Shown here piece by piece: positions 33,265-42,681 of a DNA stretch of 64,000 nucleotides. Source of the DNA: Gemmatimonadaceae bacterium. Lineage in GTDB: Bacteria; Gemmatimonadota; Gemmatimonadetes; Gemmatimonadales; Gemmatimonadaceae. The translations under genes were made by a program, and so were the position numbers. The notes under the pieces were generated by a model, which was not told where the DNA came from, did not search any database, and saw only the letters and a program-made list of their open reading frames with translations. Numbering within the stretch: the stretch's first letter is position 1; each line of letters opens with the position of its first letter. The stretch lies in contig DATNEW010000027.1 of assembly GCA_035606695.1 (NCBI GenBank), forward strand, positions 1 to 64,000, read 5' to 3'.

Positions 33265-34086
33265 ATGCCGCCATACACGGCCACACTGGACCCCGCATCC
33301 GACATCGTCGGACGCACGCGAGATCACTTCGGTGTCGGCGAGGTCGTCGAAATCGCGGCATTCGACCGTGGCGTCGCGGTCGGCGCGGGATTCAGTTGGC
33401 GAATCCACACCGGAGGCGGCTCGATTACGGCGACCGCCGGCGGGGTCGCCACCTACACCGCCGGACCAATCACGGCCGAGGTGAAACTTCACTTGGTACG
33501 CGCTCAGCCGTTCAGCGTCGTCATGACCAAGCGACTCTGGGTCAAAGCCCCAACGACCGTACGCATGGTGCGCGCGAACAACACCATTCGCCACACGAAC
33601 GGCATGGCGGGCGCCGGCTTCCTGGCGCACATGCGATTGCAACCGACCGGCGTTTCGTTCTCGAACATCGAGGTTCGCGAGGGAAAATTCCGCGGCGTCG
33701 CCTCGGGCTCGTTCGCGCACGAGAACGGTCGCGAACACCAGACGGGCCCGTGGCTCGCCGTCGACGCGCCGAACGAAGTGCTCGGAACCGATCACATCGA
33801 TTCAGGCGACGTCGACGCTCCGTTCGTCAGCGGGCGATTCGACTGGAACATCCCGTGGGAGTACCGCGTCGGCGGAGGGGGCACCGTTCGACACATCGAT
33901 TACATCGTCCACTGGCAAACGATCAACGCCGCGGGCTTCGTGACGATCGAAAAGGGCGGCGTCCAGGTGTCCAAAGCGGTGACCGACGGAGATTCTCCGC
34001 TGGTACCTCCACCTCCGCCGGTCGTCGCGGTTGTTGCAGCGCCCGTGGGAGCCCCAGTTGCCGCGGCGGCAGTCGGCGGCGGCTGA
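33265..34086 (+). CDS. Conserved-looking protein of unknown function with Pro/Ala-rich tail
   Basis: 273 aa, first host gene after the island. Predicted beta-rich: ATLDPASDIVGRTRDHFGVG, GFSWRIHTGGGSITATAGG and AGFLAHMRLQPTGVSFSNIE, followed by NIPWEYRVGGGG. The tail reads PLVPPPPPVVAVVAAPVGAP. No signal peptide or transmembrane helix, no catalytic motif recognised. GAGG precedes the ATG. I cannot name the family. Confidence 0.65.
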   Translation: MPPYTATLDPASDIVGRTRDHFGVGEVVEIAAFDRGVAVGAGFSWRIHTGGGSITATAGGVATYTAGPITAEVKLHLVRAQPFSVVMTKRLWVKAPTTVRMVRANNTIRHTNGMAGAGFLAHMRLQPTGVSFSNIEVREGKFRGVASGSFAHENGREHQTGPWLAVDAPNEVLGTDHIDSGDVDAPFVSGRFDWNIPWEYRVGGGGTVRHIDYIVHWQTINAAGFVTIEKGGVQVSKAVTDGDSPLVPPPPPVVAVVAAPVGAPVAAAAVGGG

Positions 34087-34139
34087 CGAAGGGCGAATGC
34101 GTCGAACCCCGGGTCGCGGAATGTGTACGCGGGCGGGAC

Positions 34140-36125
34140 TCAATCTCCGCGCGCCATACTGTGGACGGCCGCGGCGATCCGCTCCGCCAACACCGACGCC
34201 TCCGCGCGACTGAACCGGGCGGTGAGATGATCGCCGTCGCGGAACACGACGTTGCCGCGCTGCACGACTGAACAACGCGCGCTCGCGCACACGCGATCGG
34301 TGATATCGACGAACGCGATGCGCGGCAGTCCGCGCGCCGCATCCGTCTGCGCGCGGATGGCGGCTGGATGTAGCGCGTCGCGCAAGTCGTACTCGCACGG
34401 ACCCGCGAACGGCAACTCCGCCTCACGCCGCGACAAACACGCCGGCGCGTCGAATCCCGCGTCGGGTACGTCGCGAATGACGACGGTGCGAAGCCCCGCC
34501 GACGAAAGCAGCGAGTAGGTGCGACGCAGCGCATCGCGCCACGCCGCTGGTGTCACTCGCCATTCGGGCGTCGTCTCTTCCTTCGACACGTAGTGGTCGT
34601 AGCTCGATAAAATCACGAGCGCGGGGCGCGTCGCGAGAATGCGGCGCAGCATCTCGCGACGCCACTCGCCGCACTCCGAGTATTCGCGCTTGAGCCGGCG
34701 ACTCACGAAATCGCGGAGATCCGCGACGGGACAGGCGGGCTTGATCATCGCGACGACTTTCCACCCGCGCTCTCGTCCAATGCGATCGACCGCCGGAAGC
34801 CAATGCTCGGCGTGCGAGTCACCAAGGAGCATGACGATCGTGCTCGCGCTTCGATCGCCGAACACACACGGTCCCTTGGGATTCGCGAGCATCGATCCCC
34901 AGCAGTCGTGCGGCATGAGGTCGCCGCGCGCGTCGGCGAACACGCGCTGCGCCGGCGCCGATGCACGCTGCGTCGCGGCCATCAAGACGGTGAACGCGAG
35001 TGCCACCGCCCCGATCGTCGCGCCGAACGCGGCGAGTGGGATGCGTGACGCGTCGAGCCAACGCCACTCGCCACGGCGAACAGGCTCCTCGACGTAGCGC
35101 GTCGTGAGCACCGCCAGCACAAGCGCGATCGCGGACCATGCGAGCTTACCGCCGACGCCAATTCTCGAGTCGAGCACGACGCCGACGCCCACCAACGGCC
35201 AATGCCACAAGTACCATGCGTACGAATAGCGGCCGAACCAACGAAGCAGCGGCGCGCCCAGTGCAGTGCTCACGATGCCGTCGCGCGCCCGCGCGCCGCC
35301 AACGAGCACGCCGACCGCACCGAGCGCGGGAAGAAGGGCCGCCGTACCCGGATAGGGCGTCGCGCCGTGATAGGCGATGACGCCAACCGCGATTGCCGCG
35401 AGCCCCGCGATCTGAATCAACGTTCCATCGATCGACCAACGCGAACCGCCCGCTTCCTCGCCAAGACTCGAGAGCGCCACCACGCCGCCGAGCGCGAACT
35501 CCCAGATCCGCGTCGGCATGCCGAAGAACGCCCACGGCTGCGCGATACGCGTGGCCCACAACGAAAGCCCGAGCGACGCAACTCCAACGATCACCACCCA
35601 GCGCAGCATCCGCGCGCGCGTCGCACCCGCGCTGCCGTAGGTACGGCCAATCAGCGCGAACAGGAACGGCCACACGAGATAGAACTGCTGCTCGACCGCG
35701 AGCGACCAGGTGTGCAGCAGCGGATTGCCGTCGGAGGCGTGATAGTCCAACGCCGATTGCGCGAACAGTACGTTGCCCGCGTGCACCGCGATCCACCGCG
35801 CATCGCTCGCGATCGACGGCTGATCGATCGGCGCGTACAGCCACGCGACCGCAAGCATCGTCGTGACGAAAACGACCAGGAACGCCGGCAGCAGGCGCTG
35901 CGCGCGCCGCGCGTAGAACGACTGAACGTCGACATCGCCGCGCGCGGCAACCTCGCGCGCGAGGGTCGCGGTGATGAAGTATCCCGAGAGGACGAAGAAG
36001 ACGTCGACGCCGACGAAGCCGCCGGCGAGCCACGTCACGCCCGCGTGAAAGGCCACGACGAGCAGAATCGCGGCGCCGCGCAGACCTTCGATATCGGATC
36101 GGAACCCGTGACGGTCGGGCGTCAT
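34140..36125 (-). CDS. Acyltransferase-3 (OafA/YrhL-like) fused to a C-terminal SGNH domain
   Basis: 661 aa. The N-terminal ~370 residues form about ten transmembrane helices of the AT3 family: DIEGLRGAAILLVVAFHAG (catalytic His), GFVGVDVFFVLSGYFIT and SFYARRAQRLLPAF. A periplasmic SGNH domain follows: block I VMLLGDSHAEHWLPA (nucleophile Ser) and block V GDHLTARFSRAEA. Such fusions O-acetylate cell-surface polysaccharides such as O-antigen or peptidoglycan-linked glycans. Same strand as, and 66 bp after, the ADOP permease gene, but probably independent. Confidence 0.93.
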   Translation of the reverse strand: MTPDRHGFRSDIEGLRGAAILLVVAFHAGVTWLAGGFVGVDVFFVLSGYFITATLAREVAARGDVDVQSFYARRAQRLLPAFLVVFVTTMLAVAWLYAPIDQPSIASDARWIAVHAGNVLFAQSALDYHASDGNPLLHTWSLAVEQQFYLVWPFLFALIGRTYGSAGATRARMLRWVVIVGVASLGLSLWATRIAQPWAFFGMPTRIWEFALGGVVALSSLGEEAGGSRWSIDGTLIQIAGLAAIAVGVIAYHGATPYPGTAALLPALGAVGVLVGGARARDGIVSTALGAPLLRWFGRYSYAWYLWHWPLVGVGVVLDSRIGVGGKLAWSAIALVLAVLTTRYVEEPVRRGEWRWLDASRIPLAAFGATIGAVALAFTVLMAATQRASAPAQRVFADARGDLMPHDCWGSMLANPKGPCVFGDRSASTIVMLLGDSHAEHWLPAVDRIGRERGWKVVAMIKPACPVADLRDFVSRRLKREYSECGEWRREMLRRILATRPALVILSSYDHYVSKEETTPEWRVTPAAWRDALRRTYSLLSSAGLRTVVIRDVPDAGFDAPACLSRREAELPFAGPCEYDLRDALHPAAIRAQTDAARGLPRIAFVDITDRVCASARCSVVQRGNVVFRDGDHLTARFSRAEASVLAERIAAAVHSMARGD

Positions 36126-36191
36126 GGGTATCCGATACGTAAGACGGCCGTCGGAAGTTACGAACGAGGTCCGCGGCTCCTCTGCCCGCGA

Positions 36192-38843
36192 CTACTCGCC
36201 GCGGAGTGCCTCGAGCGGATCGACTCGCGTCGCCCGGCGGGCCGGCAGCGACGCCGCGATGAACGTTACAGCGCCCAGCACCACCGCCACCGCGGCGAAC
36301 GTGAACGCGTCCGTCGGCGCGACGCCGAACAGCTCCCCGGCCACGAAGCGGCCAACCGCAACCGCCGCCGCGGAGCCCACCAACGCGCCGACGCCGAACA
36401 GCGAAGCGCTCTGGCGCCAGACGAGATTCATCAAATCCGTGCGCTGGGCGCCGAGTGCGGCGCGAATGCCGAATTCATGGATGCGTTGCGCGACCGCGTA
36501 GCTCACTACGCCGTACAGTCCAATGCCCGCAAGCAGTAGCGCGACGCCGGCGAAGACGATCAGAATCGTCGTCGTGAGGCGTGGCCCTGCCACGTCGGTC
36601 GCGATGATGTCGTCGAACGTGCGAATGTCGATGACGGGCAAGCGAGGATCGATCGCCTTGACGGTTGCGCGAATGATGCGCGGCACCGCGGCGGCGTCGG
36701 TCGACGTTCGCACGACGAGAGACAGCGCATCGGCGGGGCGCTGGTCGAGCGGTACATACATGGCCGGCTGGCCCGGCTGCCTGAGGGAGCCTTCGCGCAC
36801 GTCGGCGACGACGCCGACGATCGTCTGCAGCCCCGTGGTGCCCCAGAGAAATTCCACGCGCTTGCCGATCGGCGATTCGTTCGGGAACCACTTTCGCACG
36901 AACGCTTCGTTCACGATGGCGACCGACTGCTGCCCGGCGACGTCGCGCGCATCGAAGAATCGTCCGGCGGCGAGCGAACTGCCGAGGGTCTCAAAATACC
37001 CCGCGCTCACGATGCGCTTCTCGACCACCGGACGCGACGTACCGCTCAGCGTGCGGCCCTCGATGTTCACATCACCGTTCACGCCGCCCTCGATCGGCAG
37101 GCTGCTGGTCAGCGCGACGGACGTCAGGGCCGGCGCCCCACGAAGCGATTGTAATAGATCTCTAAAGAACGCCAGGCGACGCGTGTCGTCGGGGTAGCTC
37201 GTCGGCGGCAGCGCGATCCCCGCCGTCGTCATGCGTGACGAATCGAATCCCCTCGGCACCGTGAGCACGTTGTGCAGGCTGCGCACGAGCAGTCCGGCTT
37301 CGACCAACAGTACGAACGACAGCGCGATCTCCGCGACCATGAGCAAACGGCGAACGCGATCATGGCCGCCGGACGATGCGCCGCGCCCGTCCCGGAGCGC
37401 GTCCGAGCCGACGCCGCCGGCCGCGTGCAGCGCGGGCGCGAGACCGAACAGGAGGCCAGTGAGGACCGAGGCGGCAATCGCGAATGTGAGCACACGCGCG
37501 TCGATCGACACCAACTCGAAGCGCGGCAACCGTACCGACAATCGGTGACGCAGCCACCACGACGCCCCGATCGCCACCCCTACACCGAGTGTACCGCCCG
37601 ATACCGCGTGCACGATGCTTTCGGCCAGCAGTTGCGCGAGAAGCCGGCCACGACCGGCGCCGATCGCCAGGCGAATGGCGAACTCGCGTCGGCGCACGGC
37701 GGCGCGCGCGAGCAGCAAATTCGCGACGTTTGCGCATGCGATGAGCAGCAACAATGCGACGGCGGCCAACAACAACGTCAGCGGCCGGCGCGCGTTCCCA
37801 ATGATATCGTCGGCCAACGGCGCGACGACGATTCCATTCGTCGTCGCATGCTCGGCATTGAGCGTGCGCGCGACGGTTTGGACCGCCGCGTCGGCCCGGG
37901 AAAAATTCACGCCGTCGCGAAGGCGCGCCATCGCGTACATGAAGTGCAGGTCGGCCGGGACGGCCTGCGCGTTCAGTCGCAGCGGGAACCAGAAGCTCAC
38001 TTGGCGCCCCGTAGCGAGCTCGGTGGGCAGGCGGCTCGCGGCTGTCGACGCGAACACGCCGACGACGGTGACGGGTTGTCCGCTGAACTGCAGCGTACGT
38101 CCGACGATATTGCGATCGCCGCCGAAGCGCTCGCGCCAAAAACGCTCGCTCAACACGACGGTGCGAGGCGCCGACAGATCATCTTCCGCATCCGTGAACA
38201 ACCGCCCAATGACCGGGCGCGCTCCGAGCATGCGCGGTACGCTCGCGCTCATGCGTTCGCCGAGGAGGAACTCGGCTCGATCGCCCTCGGTGAGCACCGC
38301 GCCGTTCTGAAACCACGCGCCGATCTCGTCGAACGCGGCGGGCGTGCGCAGCTTCCAACTGCGATATTCGAGGAACGACGCCACTGTCGGTTCCTGCGTG
38401 CTGGCGCTGCGCGTCTCGAGTGCCACGAGACGCTCGGCGTTCGCGTACGGCAGCGGCCGAAGCAAGACGCCGTCGACTACACTGTACATCGTCGTGGTGG
38501 CGCCGATGCCCAAGGCGACGGTCAGCGCAACGACCAGCGAGAAACCGGGCGCGCGGCGAATCCCGCGCACGGCGTAGCGAAGATCTTGAATGATAGTATG
38601 CATACGATCCGCCAGCGCGACGCGCCGCCGGCGCCGCTTGTCGATGGTGAGACACACGTCGCGCACGACCGGGATTGGTCCGAACCGCCGTTTCGCTTCG
38701 GCACGCGCCGCCGAGGGCGGCCAGCCGGCGTCGATCAGCTCGTTCACGAGCATCTCGAGGTGAAACGCGAACTCCGCGTCGACGTCGGCGCGCAGACTGG
38801 TCCGCGCCGGCCGGACGTAGCGCCGCCACCGCGCGCCGCCCAC
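36192..38843 (-). CDS. ADOP-family ABC transporter permease (MacB/FtsX domains)
   Basis: 883 aa. A cytoplasmic N-terminus with the ADOP signature (DVDAEFAFHLEMLVNELIDA, EAKRRFG) is followed by MacB-type periplasmic domains and FtsX permease units: LVVALTVALGIGATTTMYSV (TM1), LLLAAVALLLLIACANVANL, then the second repeat and a final FtsX core ending DPLEALRGE. The start is a GTG at 38843, 2 bp after the padR stop. The longer frame to 39125 lies inside padR. The PadR-ADOP pairing is typical of Acidobacteriota and Gemmatimonadota. Substrate unknown; an ATPase is needed in trans. Confidence 0.92.
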   Translation of the reverse strand: MGGARWRRYVRPARTSLRADVDAEFAFHLEMLVNELIDAGWPPSAARAEAKRRFGPIPVVRDVCLTIDKRRRRRVALADRMHTIIQDLRYAVRGIRRAPGFSLVVALTVALGIGATTTMYSVVDGVLLRPLPYANAERLVALETRSASTQEPTVASFLEYRSWKLRTPAAFDEIGAWFQNGAVLTEGDRAEFLLGERMSASVPRMLGARPVIGRLFTDAEDDLSAPRTVVLSERFWRERFGGDRNIVGRTLQFSGQPVTVVGVFASTAASRLPTELATGRQVSFWFPLRLNAQAVPADLHFMYAMARLRDGVNFSRADAAVQTVARTLNAEHATTNGIVVAPLADDIIGNARRPLTLLLAAVALLLLIACANVANLLLARAAVRRREFAIRLAIGAGRGRLLAQLLAESIVHAVSGGTLGVGVAIGASWWLRHRLSVRLPRFELVSIDARVLTFAIAASVLTGLLFGLAPALHAAGGVGSDALRDGRGASSGGHDRVRRLLMVAEIALSFVLLVEAGLLVRSLHNVLTVPRGFDSSRMTTAGIALPPTSYPDDTRRLAFFRDLLQSLRGAPALTSVALTSSLPIEGGVNGDVNIEGRTLSGTSRPVVEKRIVSAGYFETLGSSLAAGRFFDARDVAGQQSVAIVNEAFVRKWFPNESPIGKRVEFLWGTTGLQTIVGVVADVREGSLRQPGQPAMYVPLDQRPADALSLVVRTSTDAAAVPRIIRATVKAIDPRLPVIDIRTFDDIIATDVAGPRLTTTILIVFAGVALLLAGIGLYGVVSYAVAQRIHEFGIRAALGAQRTDLMNLVWRQSASLFGVGALVGSAAAVAVGRFVAGELFGVAPTDAFTFAAVAVVLGAVTFIAASLPARRATRVDPLEALRGE

Positions 38844-38845
38844 CG

Positions 38846-39193
38846 TCAGCCCGGTTGCTCGGTGGTACTCAGGACTTTCGCGATCGCGTCGACGAACCGC
38901 CCCCACGACGCGGTCTCGGCGCGCAGCTGCTGGCGTCCGCGCGCGGTCAGCCGGTAGAACTTCGCTTTGCGATTGTGCTCCGAGAGCCGCCACTCGGACT
39001 CGATCCAGCCGCGTTCCTCGAGCCGGTGCAGGGAGGGATAGAGCGACCCTTCGCCGACGGTGAGCACCTCGCCGGTGATCTGCTGGATCCAGCGCGCGAT
39101 GGCGTACCCATGCGCCGGCCCCCACGTGAGCGTCTTGAGCACGAGGAGGTCGAGCGTGCCCTGGAGGAGATCGAGAGACGACGGTCGAGGCAT
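38846..39193 (-). CDS. PadR-family transcriptional regulator
   Basis: 115 aa. A winged HTH: LDLLQGTLDLLVLKTLTWGP, HGYAIARWIQQI, LTVGEGSLYPSLHRLEERG and KFYRLTARGRQQL, the standard PadR motif series. It probably represses itself and the ADOP permease 2 bp downstream. AGGAG is 4 bp before the ATG. A repeat-rich candidate operator lies just upstream at 39205-39230. Confidence 0.94.
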   Translation of the reverse strand: MPRPSSLDLLQGTLDLLVLKTLTWGPAHGYAIARWIQQITGEVLTVGEGSLYPSLHRLEERGWIESEWRLSEHNRKAKFYRLTARGRQQLRAETASWGRFVDAIAKVLSTTEQPG

Positions 39194-39204
39194 GCCACTC
39201 CTAT

Positions 39205-39230
39205 CGACATTCGATGTAACGACAATCGAT
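39205..39230 (-). promoter_or_regulatory. Candidate PadR operator
   Basis: CGACATTCGAT (39205-39215) is repeated as CGACAATCGAT (39220-39230), on a 15-bp pitch. The first copy overlaps the palindrome ACAT-TCG-ATGT (39207-39217). It lies 12 bp upstream of the padR start, where repressor binding would block transcription. Confidence 0.5.
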
Positions 39231-39290
39231 GCATAGGATGTCGCCTCGAGACAGATCCGTCAAGAGGCGGCGTACGGCTCCGACACCGCG

Positions 39291-39929
39291 TCAGGTTGAA
39301 CGGATGTACTGGCAGCCCGCTTCCTGGGCGCGCGTCACGGCGAAAATGCCGGACGGCATGAGCGTGACGAACGGCAACACCGCCGCGCGCGTCTCCGCCT
39401 GTACGGCTTCGACCGGCTGTCCGGCGGATTGCGCCATGATCTGGCCAAGGCTCAGCAACGCCTTGTTGCAGCCGATGATGATGACGCCGCGCGCGTGCAG
39501 CTGCTCGAGCGTCGTGAGGTCGGCGACAGGATGCGCCCCGGTTGCGGCGAAATAGTTGCGCGTCGTCGGACCGCCGGTCGCGGGATCGTTCAACCGCAGA
39601 CGGCTGCCGAGTTGATACTTCTGCCAGAACACGTCGCTCAGAAGCATTGGCACCGCCTCGTGCCGAACGACGAGCACCGCGCGCATGTCCTTCTCGTCGG
39701 TGTCGTAGACCTCTTTATAGTTCTTCAAATAGAGGTCGACGTGTCCGGCGGACAGTCCGCTCGTGATCATCGTCGCATCGAAGACGGCTTTGTGCTTCGC
39801 CGTCGCCAGCTGATCGACCCACGACATGTCCCACGCGGCCTGGGGTGTGGGGAGTGGCGATGGGCGCATCAGCGACGGAGCCGCAGCGAAGGCTGCCGCT
39901 TGCGCGAGAAATTTTCGACGATCCGGCAT
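39291..39929 (-). CDS. Tat-exported DsrE-like protein, function unknown
   Basis: 212 aa. MPDRRKFLAQAAAFAAAPSL is a twin-arginine signal peptide. The mature part has a DsrE-like order of strands and helices: KAVFDATMITSG, DMRAVLVVRHEAVPMLLS and LHARGVIIIGCNKALLSLGQ, where the single Cys sits in the DsrE cysteine position. The family call is tentative. It follows the next gene upstream by 11 bp on the same strand, and the two look like an operon. Confidence 0.55.
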   Translation of the reverse strand: MPDRRKFLAQAAAFAAAPSLMRPSPLPTPQAAWDMSWVDQLATAKHKAVFDATMITSGLSAGHVDLYLKNYKEVYDTDEKDMRAVLVVRHEAVPMLLSDVFWQKYQLGSRLRLNDPATGGPTTRNYFAATGAHPVADLTTLEQLHARGVIIIGCNKALLSLGQIMAQSAGQPVEAVQAETRAAVLPFVTLMPSGIFAVTRAQEAGCQYIRST

Positions 39930-39940
39930 GCAATCCGTTC

Positions 39941-40930
39941 CTACTGATATTGTATGTAGAGCGGCCTGGGATTGAGCGAGAGCACGTCCGCCGGTGTCAT
40001 GAGGGTGCTGCCCTTCTTCTTCGTGTCGTTGTGATAGAAGAGCTTGAACCCCGTGTATTCGACCGGATACTTCCAGACGTACGCCCGGTAGGACTCGCGC
40101 TTGAGAGCGGGCGGGCCCCACCCATCCATGTTGATCACGATCTGTACCCGCGGGTCGAGCTTGATGCGCTTGTATCCCGTGAGCATGTCGCGCGTGAACC
40201 GGTGCACGATCAGGACCTTGGGCGGCAGATGCTCCTTCGTCACGAGGTCCTGGAGCAGCGACGACGCGTAGTTGATGTCCGCGGCGTCGTAGGTGCCGAT
40301 CTTCGTGCCCGGCACCTCGCCGTGCTTCATCGAGAACTCGGGGTCGATCGCGAGATGCACGTCAGGATTCTTCAGCCACGGCAAGAGACGCGGCAGCTCT
40401 TCCTGAAGCGTTCCCTGTCCCACCAGTACGTCCAGGAACAGGAGCGCGTGCTTCATCTTCGCCCAGTTGTACACCCGGCGGATGACCGTACTGTCCATGC
40501 GCGTGCGATACTTCCCGGCCGTGCCCGGCTCACGTGAGGCGACGACGGCGATGAGATGCAGCGCGGGCTGCACCGGATGGTCGGGATCGGCCTTGTTCCA
40601 TGCCGCGACCTCGCGATCGAGCTTCGCCAACATCGTCGCGGAGTCGACTTCGCCGAGAATGCCCATGCGCTTCGAGAGGGGGTTGCCGTAGAACGCGACG
40701 ATGCGCTTCGCCGGAAGAATGGACCCCGGGAGCGGATCCGGGACATTAGGGACCGGCCACACGGGCCCGCCGGCAGCGGGCGATTTCTCCTCCGCACGTT
40801 TCCTGGCGGACGTCTTCTTCGCCTGCTTCTTGGCCGGTGCCGCCTGCTTCGCCGGATGTCTCACCGAACCGGAGTCCTGCGCAGCGGCCCGATGCGTATA
40901 GCCGAGGACGGCAAAGACGGCCATTATCAT
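39941..40930 (-). CDS. Exported protein of unknown function
   Basis: 329 aa from ATG 40930 (a second ATG at 40924). The signal peptide MIMAVFAVLGYTHRAAAQD is followed by a Lys/Ala-rich linker (KQAAPAKKQAKKTSARKRAE). The globular domain has motifs such as RIVAFYGNPLSKRMGILGE, ALLFLDVLVGQGTLQEELP, HLAIDPEFSMKHGEVPG and VQIVINMDGWGPPA. Conserved acidic residues on strand ends suggest a TIM-barrel glycosidase-like fold, but this is inference. It is followed after 11 bp by the Tat-exported gene. Confidence 0.6.
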   Translation of the reverse strand: MIMAVFAVLGYTHRAAAQDSGSVRHPAKQAAPAKKQAKKTSARKRAEEKSPAAGGPVWPVPNVPDPLPGSILPAKRIVAFYGNPLSKRMGILGEVDSATMLAKLDREVAAWNKADPDHPVQPALHLIAVVASREPGTAGKYRTRMDSTVIRRVYNWAKMKHALLFLDVLVGQGTLQEELPRLLPWLKNPDVHLAIDPEFSMKHGEVPGTKIGTYDAADINYASSLLQDLVTKEHLPPKVLIVHRFTRDMLTGYKRIKLDPRVQIVINMDGWGPPALKRESYRAYVWKYPVEYTGFKLFYHNDTKKKGSTLMTPADVLSLNPRPLYIQYQ

Positions 40931-41047
40931 CGCCGCCTGATGGACTGATCTGATCAACGCTGGCTCGTTCGTGTGTGGGTGGTTCTCGAAAGTTACCGCT
41001 GGACGCCCGGCGCCAACCGCCCGCAAGCGGGCACCCGCCCAACGCAA

Positions 41048-42667
41048 ATGCCTTGGTCGCAAAGCTACGATCCACTGCACGGACCGCTGTCGACGCTCGC
41101 GGCGGCGACTCCACTCGTCGTCTTGCTTGGACTACTCGCAATGCGGCGTGTTCCCGCGTACGCGGCGGCGCTTTGCGGTTTGGGGATGGCGCTCGCCGTG
41201 GCGATCGGTGTCATCGGCATGCCGGTCGACATGGCGTCGCGCGCCGCGCTGCTCGGCGCGGCATACGGATTGTTGCCGATCGGTTGGATCGTGCTGAACG
41301 TGATGTTCCTCTATCGCCTCACCGCGGACCGCGGCGTGTTCGTGGCGCTACAGCGGGGCATCACCGGCATTACCGACGACCGGCGACTGCAATTACTGCT
41401 GATCGCGTTCTGCTTCGGTGCGTTTTTCGAGGGAGCAGCGGGATTTGGAACACCGGTGGCCGTCACCGGCGCCATTCTCATCGGCCTTGGATTTCCACCA
41501 TTCGAAGCGTCGGCGTTGTCGCTCATCGCCAACACCGCACCTGTCGCCTTCGGCGCACTCGGCACGCCGATCATCGCGCTGCAAGGAGTCTCTGGTCTCG
41601 ACCTCAATGCATTGAGCGCGATGGTCGGGCGGCAGTTGCCCTTCTTCTCGCTCATCGTGCCGTTCTGGTTGATGGCGGCGTACTCGGGGCTTCGCGGCGT
41701 GCGCGAAGTGTGGCCGGCGCTGCTCGTGGCGGGCGTGTCGTTCGCGGTGCCGCAATTCCTCGTGTCGAACTATCACGGGCCGTGGCTCGTGGACATCGTG
41801 GCGGCCGGATGCTCGATGGTGTGCGTCGCGTTGTTCCTGAAAGTTTGGAAGCCGCGGCGCGGCGCGACGGTGACTGTGCCGCCGGCGAGCGACGCCGAAC
41901 CAGTGAGTGTCACGCCGTTCCGCATCGCCGTGCTGCCGTGGGTGATTCTCACGGTCATCGTGTTCGCGTGGGGCACGCCACAGGTGAAGGGGTTTCTCAA
42001 TCACCTGTCCGCGCCGACGTTCGCGATGCCCGGTCTCGACAAGATGGTGCTGCGCGTCCCCCCGGTATTGGCCAAGCCGACCCCCGAGCCGGCGGTGTTC
42101 CTGTTCAACTGGCTGTCGGCGTCCGGCACGGCGATTCTTCTCACCGCCATCGTGTCGGGATTAGTGTTACGATATTCAATAACTGAGATGATCCGCCAAT
42201 ACGCCGCGACGTGCGCCATGATCTGGCGGTCGCTCCTCACCATCGCGGCGATGCTTGCCCTCGGGTACACGACACGCTACTCGGGCGAGGACGCGATTCT
42301 CGGCCTGGCCTTCGCGCACACCGGCGTCATGTATCCCTTCTTCGCCGCGATGCTCGGCTGGCTCGGCGTGGCGCTCACCGGAAGCGACACGTCATCGAAC
42401 GTGTTGTTCGGCAGTCTACAGCGCATCACCGCCCAGCGGTTGGGTCTGAGTCCGGTGTTGATGGCGGCGGCGAACAGCTCGGGCGGCGTGATGGGAAAGA
42501 TGATCGACGCGCAGAGCATCGTCGTCGCGAGCACCGCGACACGGTGGGAGGGACACGAGTGGCGCATCCTGCGCTTCGTGTTCTTCCACTCGATCGCGCT
42601 GGCGTCGCTCGTCGGGCTCCTGGTGCTCGCGCAGCAGTACTGGTGGCCGTGGATGTTGGTTCGCTGA
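41048..42667 (+). CDS. lctP: L-lactate permease
   Basis: 539 aa, about 12-14 transmembrane helices. Begins WSQSYDPLHGPLSTLAAATP as LldP/LctP proteins do, and contains FFEGAAGFGTPVAVTGAILI, NTAPVAFGALGTPIIALQGV and ALTGSDTSSNVLFGSLQ, which are family signatures. Imports L-lactate (and glycolate) with protons. The start at 41048 matches the family N-terminus; the frame upstream to 40973 overlaps the leader of the divergent gene. Convergent with the YceI gene (14-bp gap). Confidence 0.95.
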   Translation: MPWSQSYDPLHGPLSTLAAATPLVVLLGLLAMRRVPAYAAALCGLGMALAVAIGVIGMPVDMASRAALLGAAYGLLPIGWIVLNVMFLYRLTADRGVFVALQRGITGITDDRRLQLLLIAFCFGAFFEGAAGFGTPVAVTGAILIGLGFPPFEASALSLIANTAPVAFGALGTPIIALQGVSGLDLNALSAMVGRQLPFFSLIVPFWLMAAYSGLRGVREVWPALLVAGVSFAVPQFLVSNYHGPWLVDIVAAGCSMVCVALFLKVWKPRRGATVTVPPASDAEPVSVTPFRIAVLPWVILTVIVFAWGTPQVKGFLNHLSAPTFAMPGLDKMVLRVPPVLAKPTPEPAVFLFNWLSASGTAILLTAIVSGLVLRYSITEMIRQYAATCAMIWRSLLTIAAMLALGYTTRYSGEDAILGLAFAHTGVMYPFFAAMLGWLGVALTGSDTSSNVLFGSLQRITAQRLGLSPVLMAAANSSGGVMGKMIDAQSIVVASTATRWEGHEWRILRFVFFHSIALASLVGLLVLAQQYWWPWMLVR

Positions 42668-42681
42668 CGAAGCGCAGCGAA

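Noticed and set aside
35202-38957. Long plus-strand frames opposite the acyltransferase and ADOP genes
   Set aside because: Low-complexity Arg-rich products without motifs, opposite well-supported genes.
38844-39125. N-terminal extension of the ADOP permease to 39125
   Set aside because: This part lies inside padR in another frame and is Arg-rich without conservation; the GTG at 38843 gives the normal ADOP N-terminus.
42668-42681. Terminator between lctP and the YceI gene
   Set aside because: The 14-bp gap has no hairpin or T tract that I can support.
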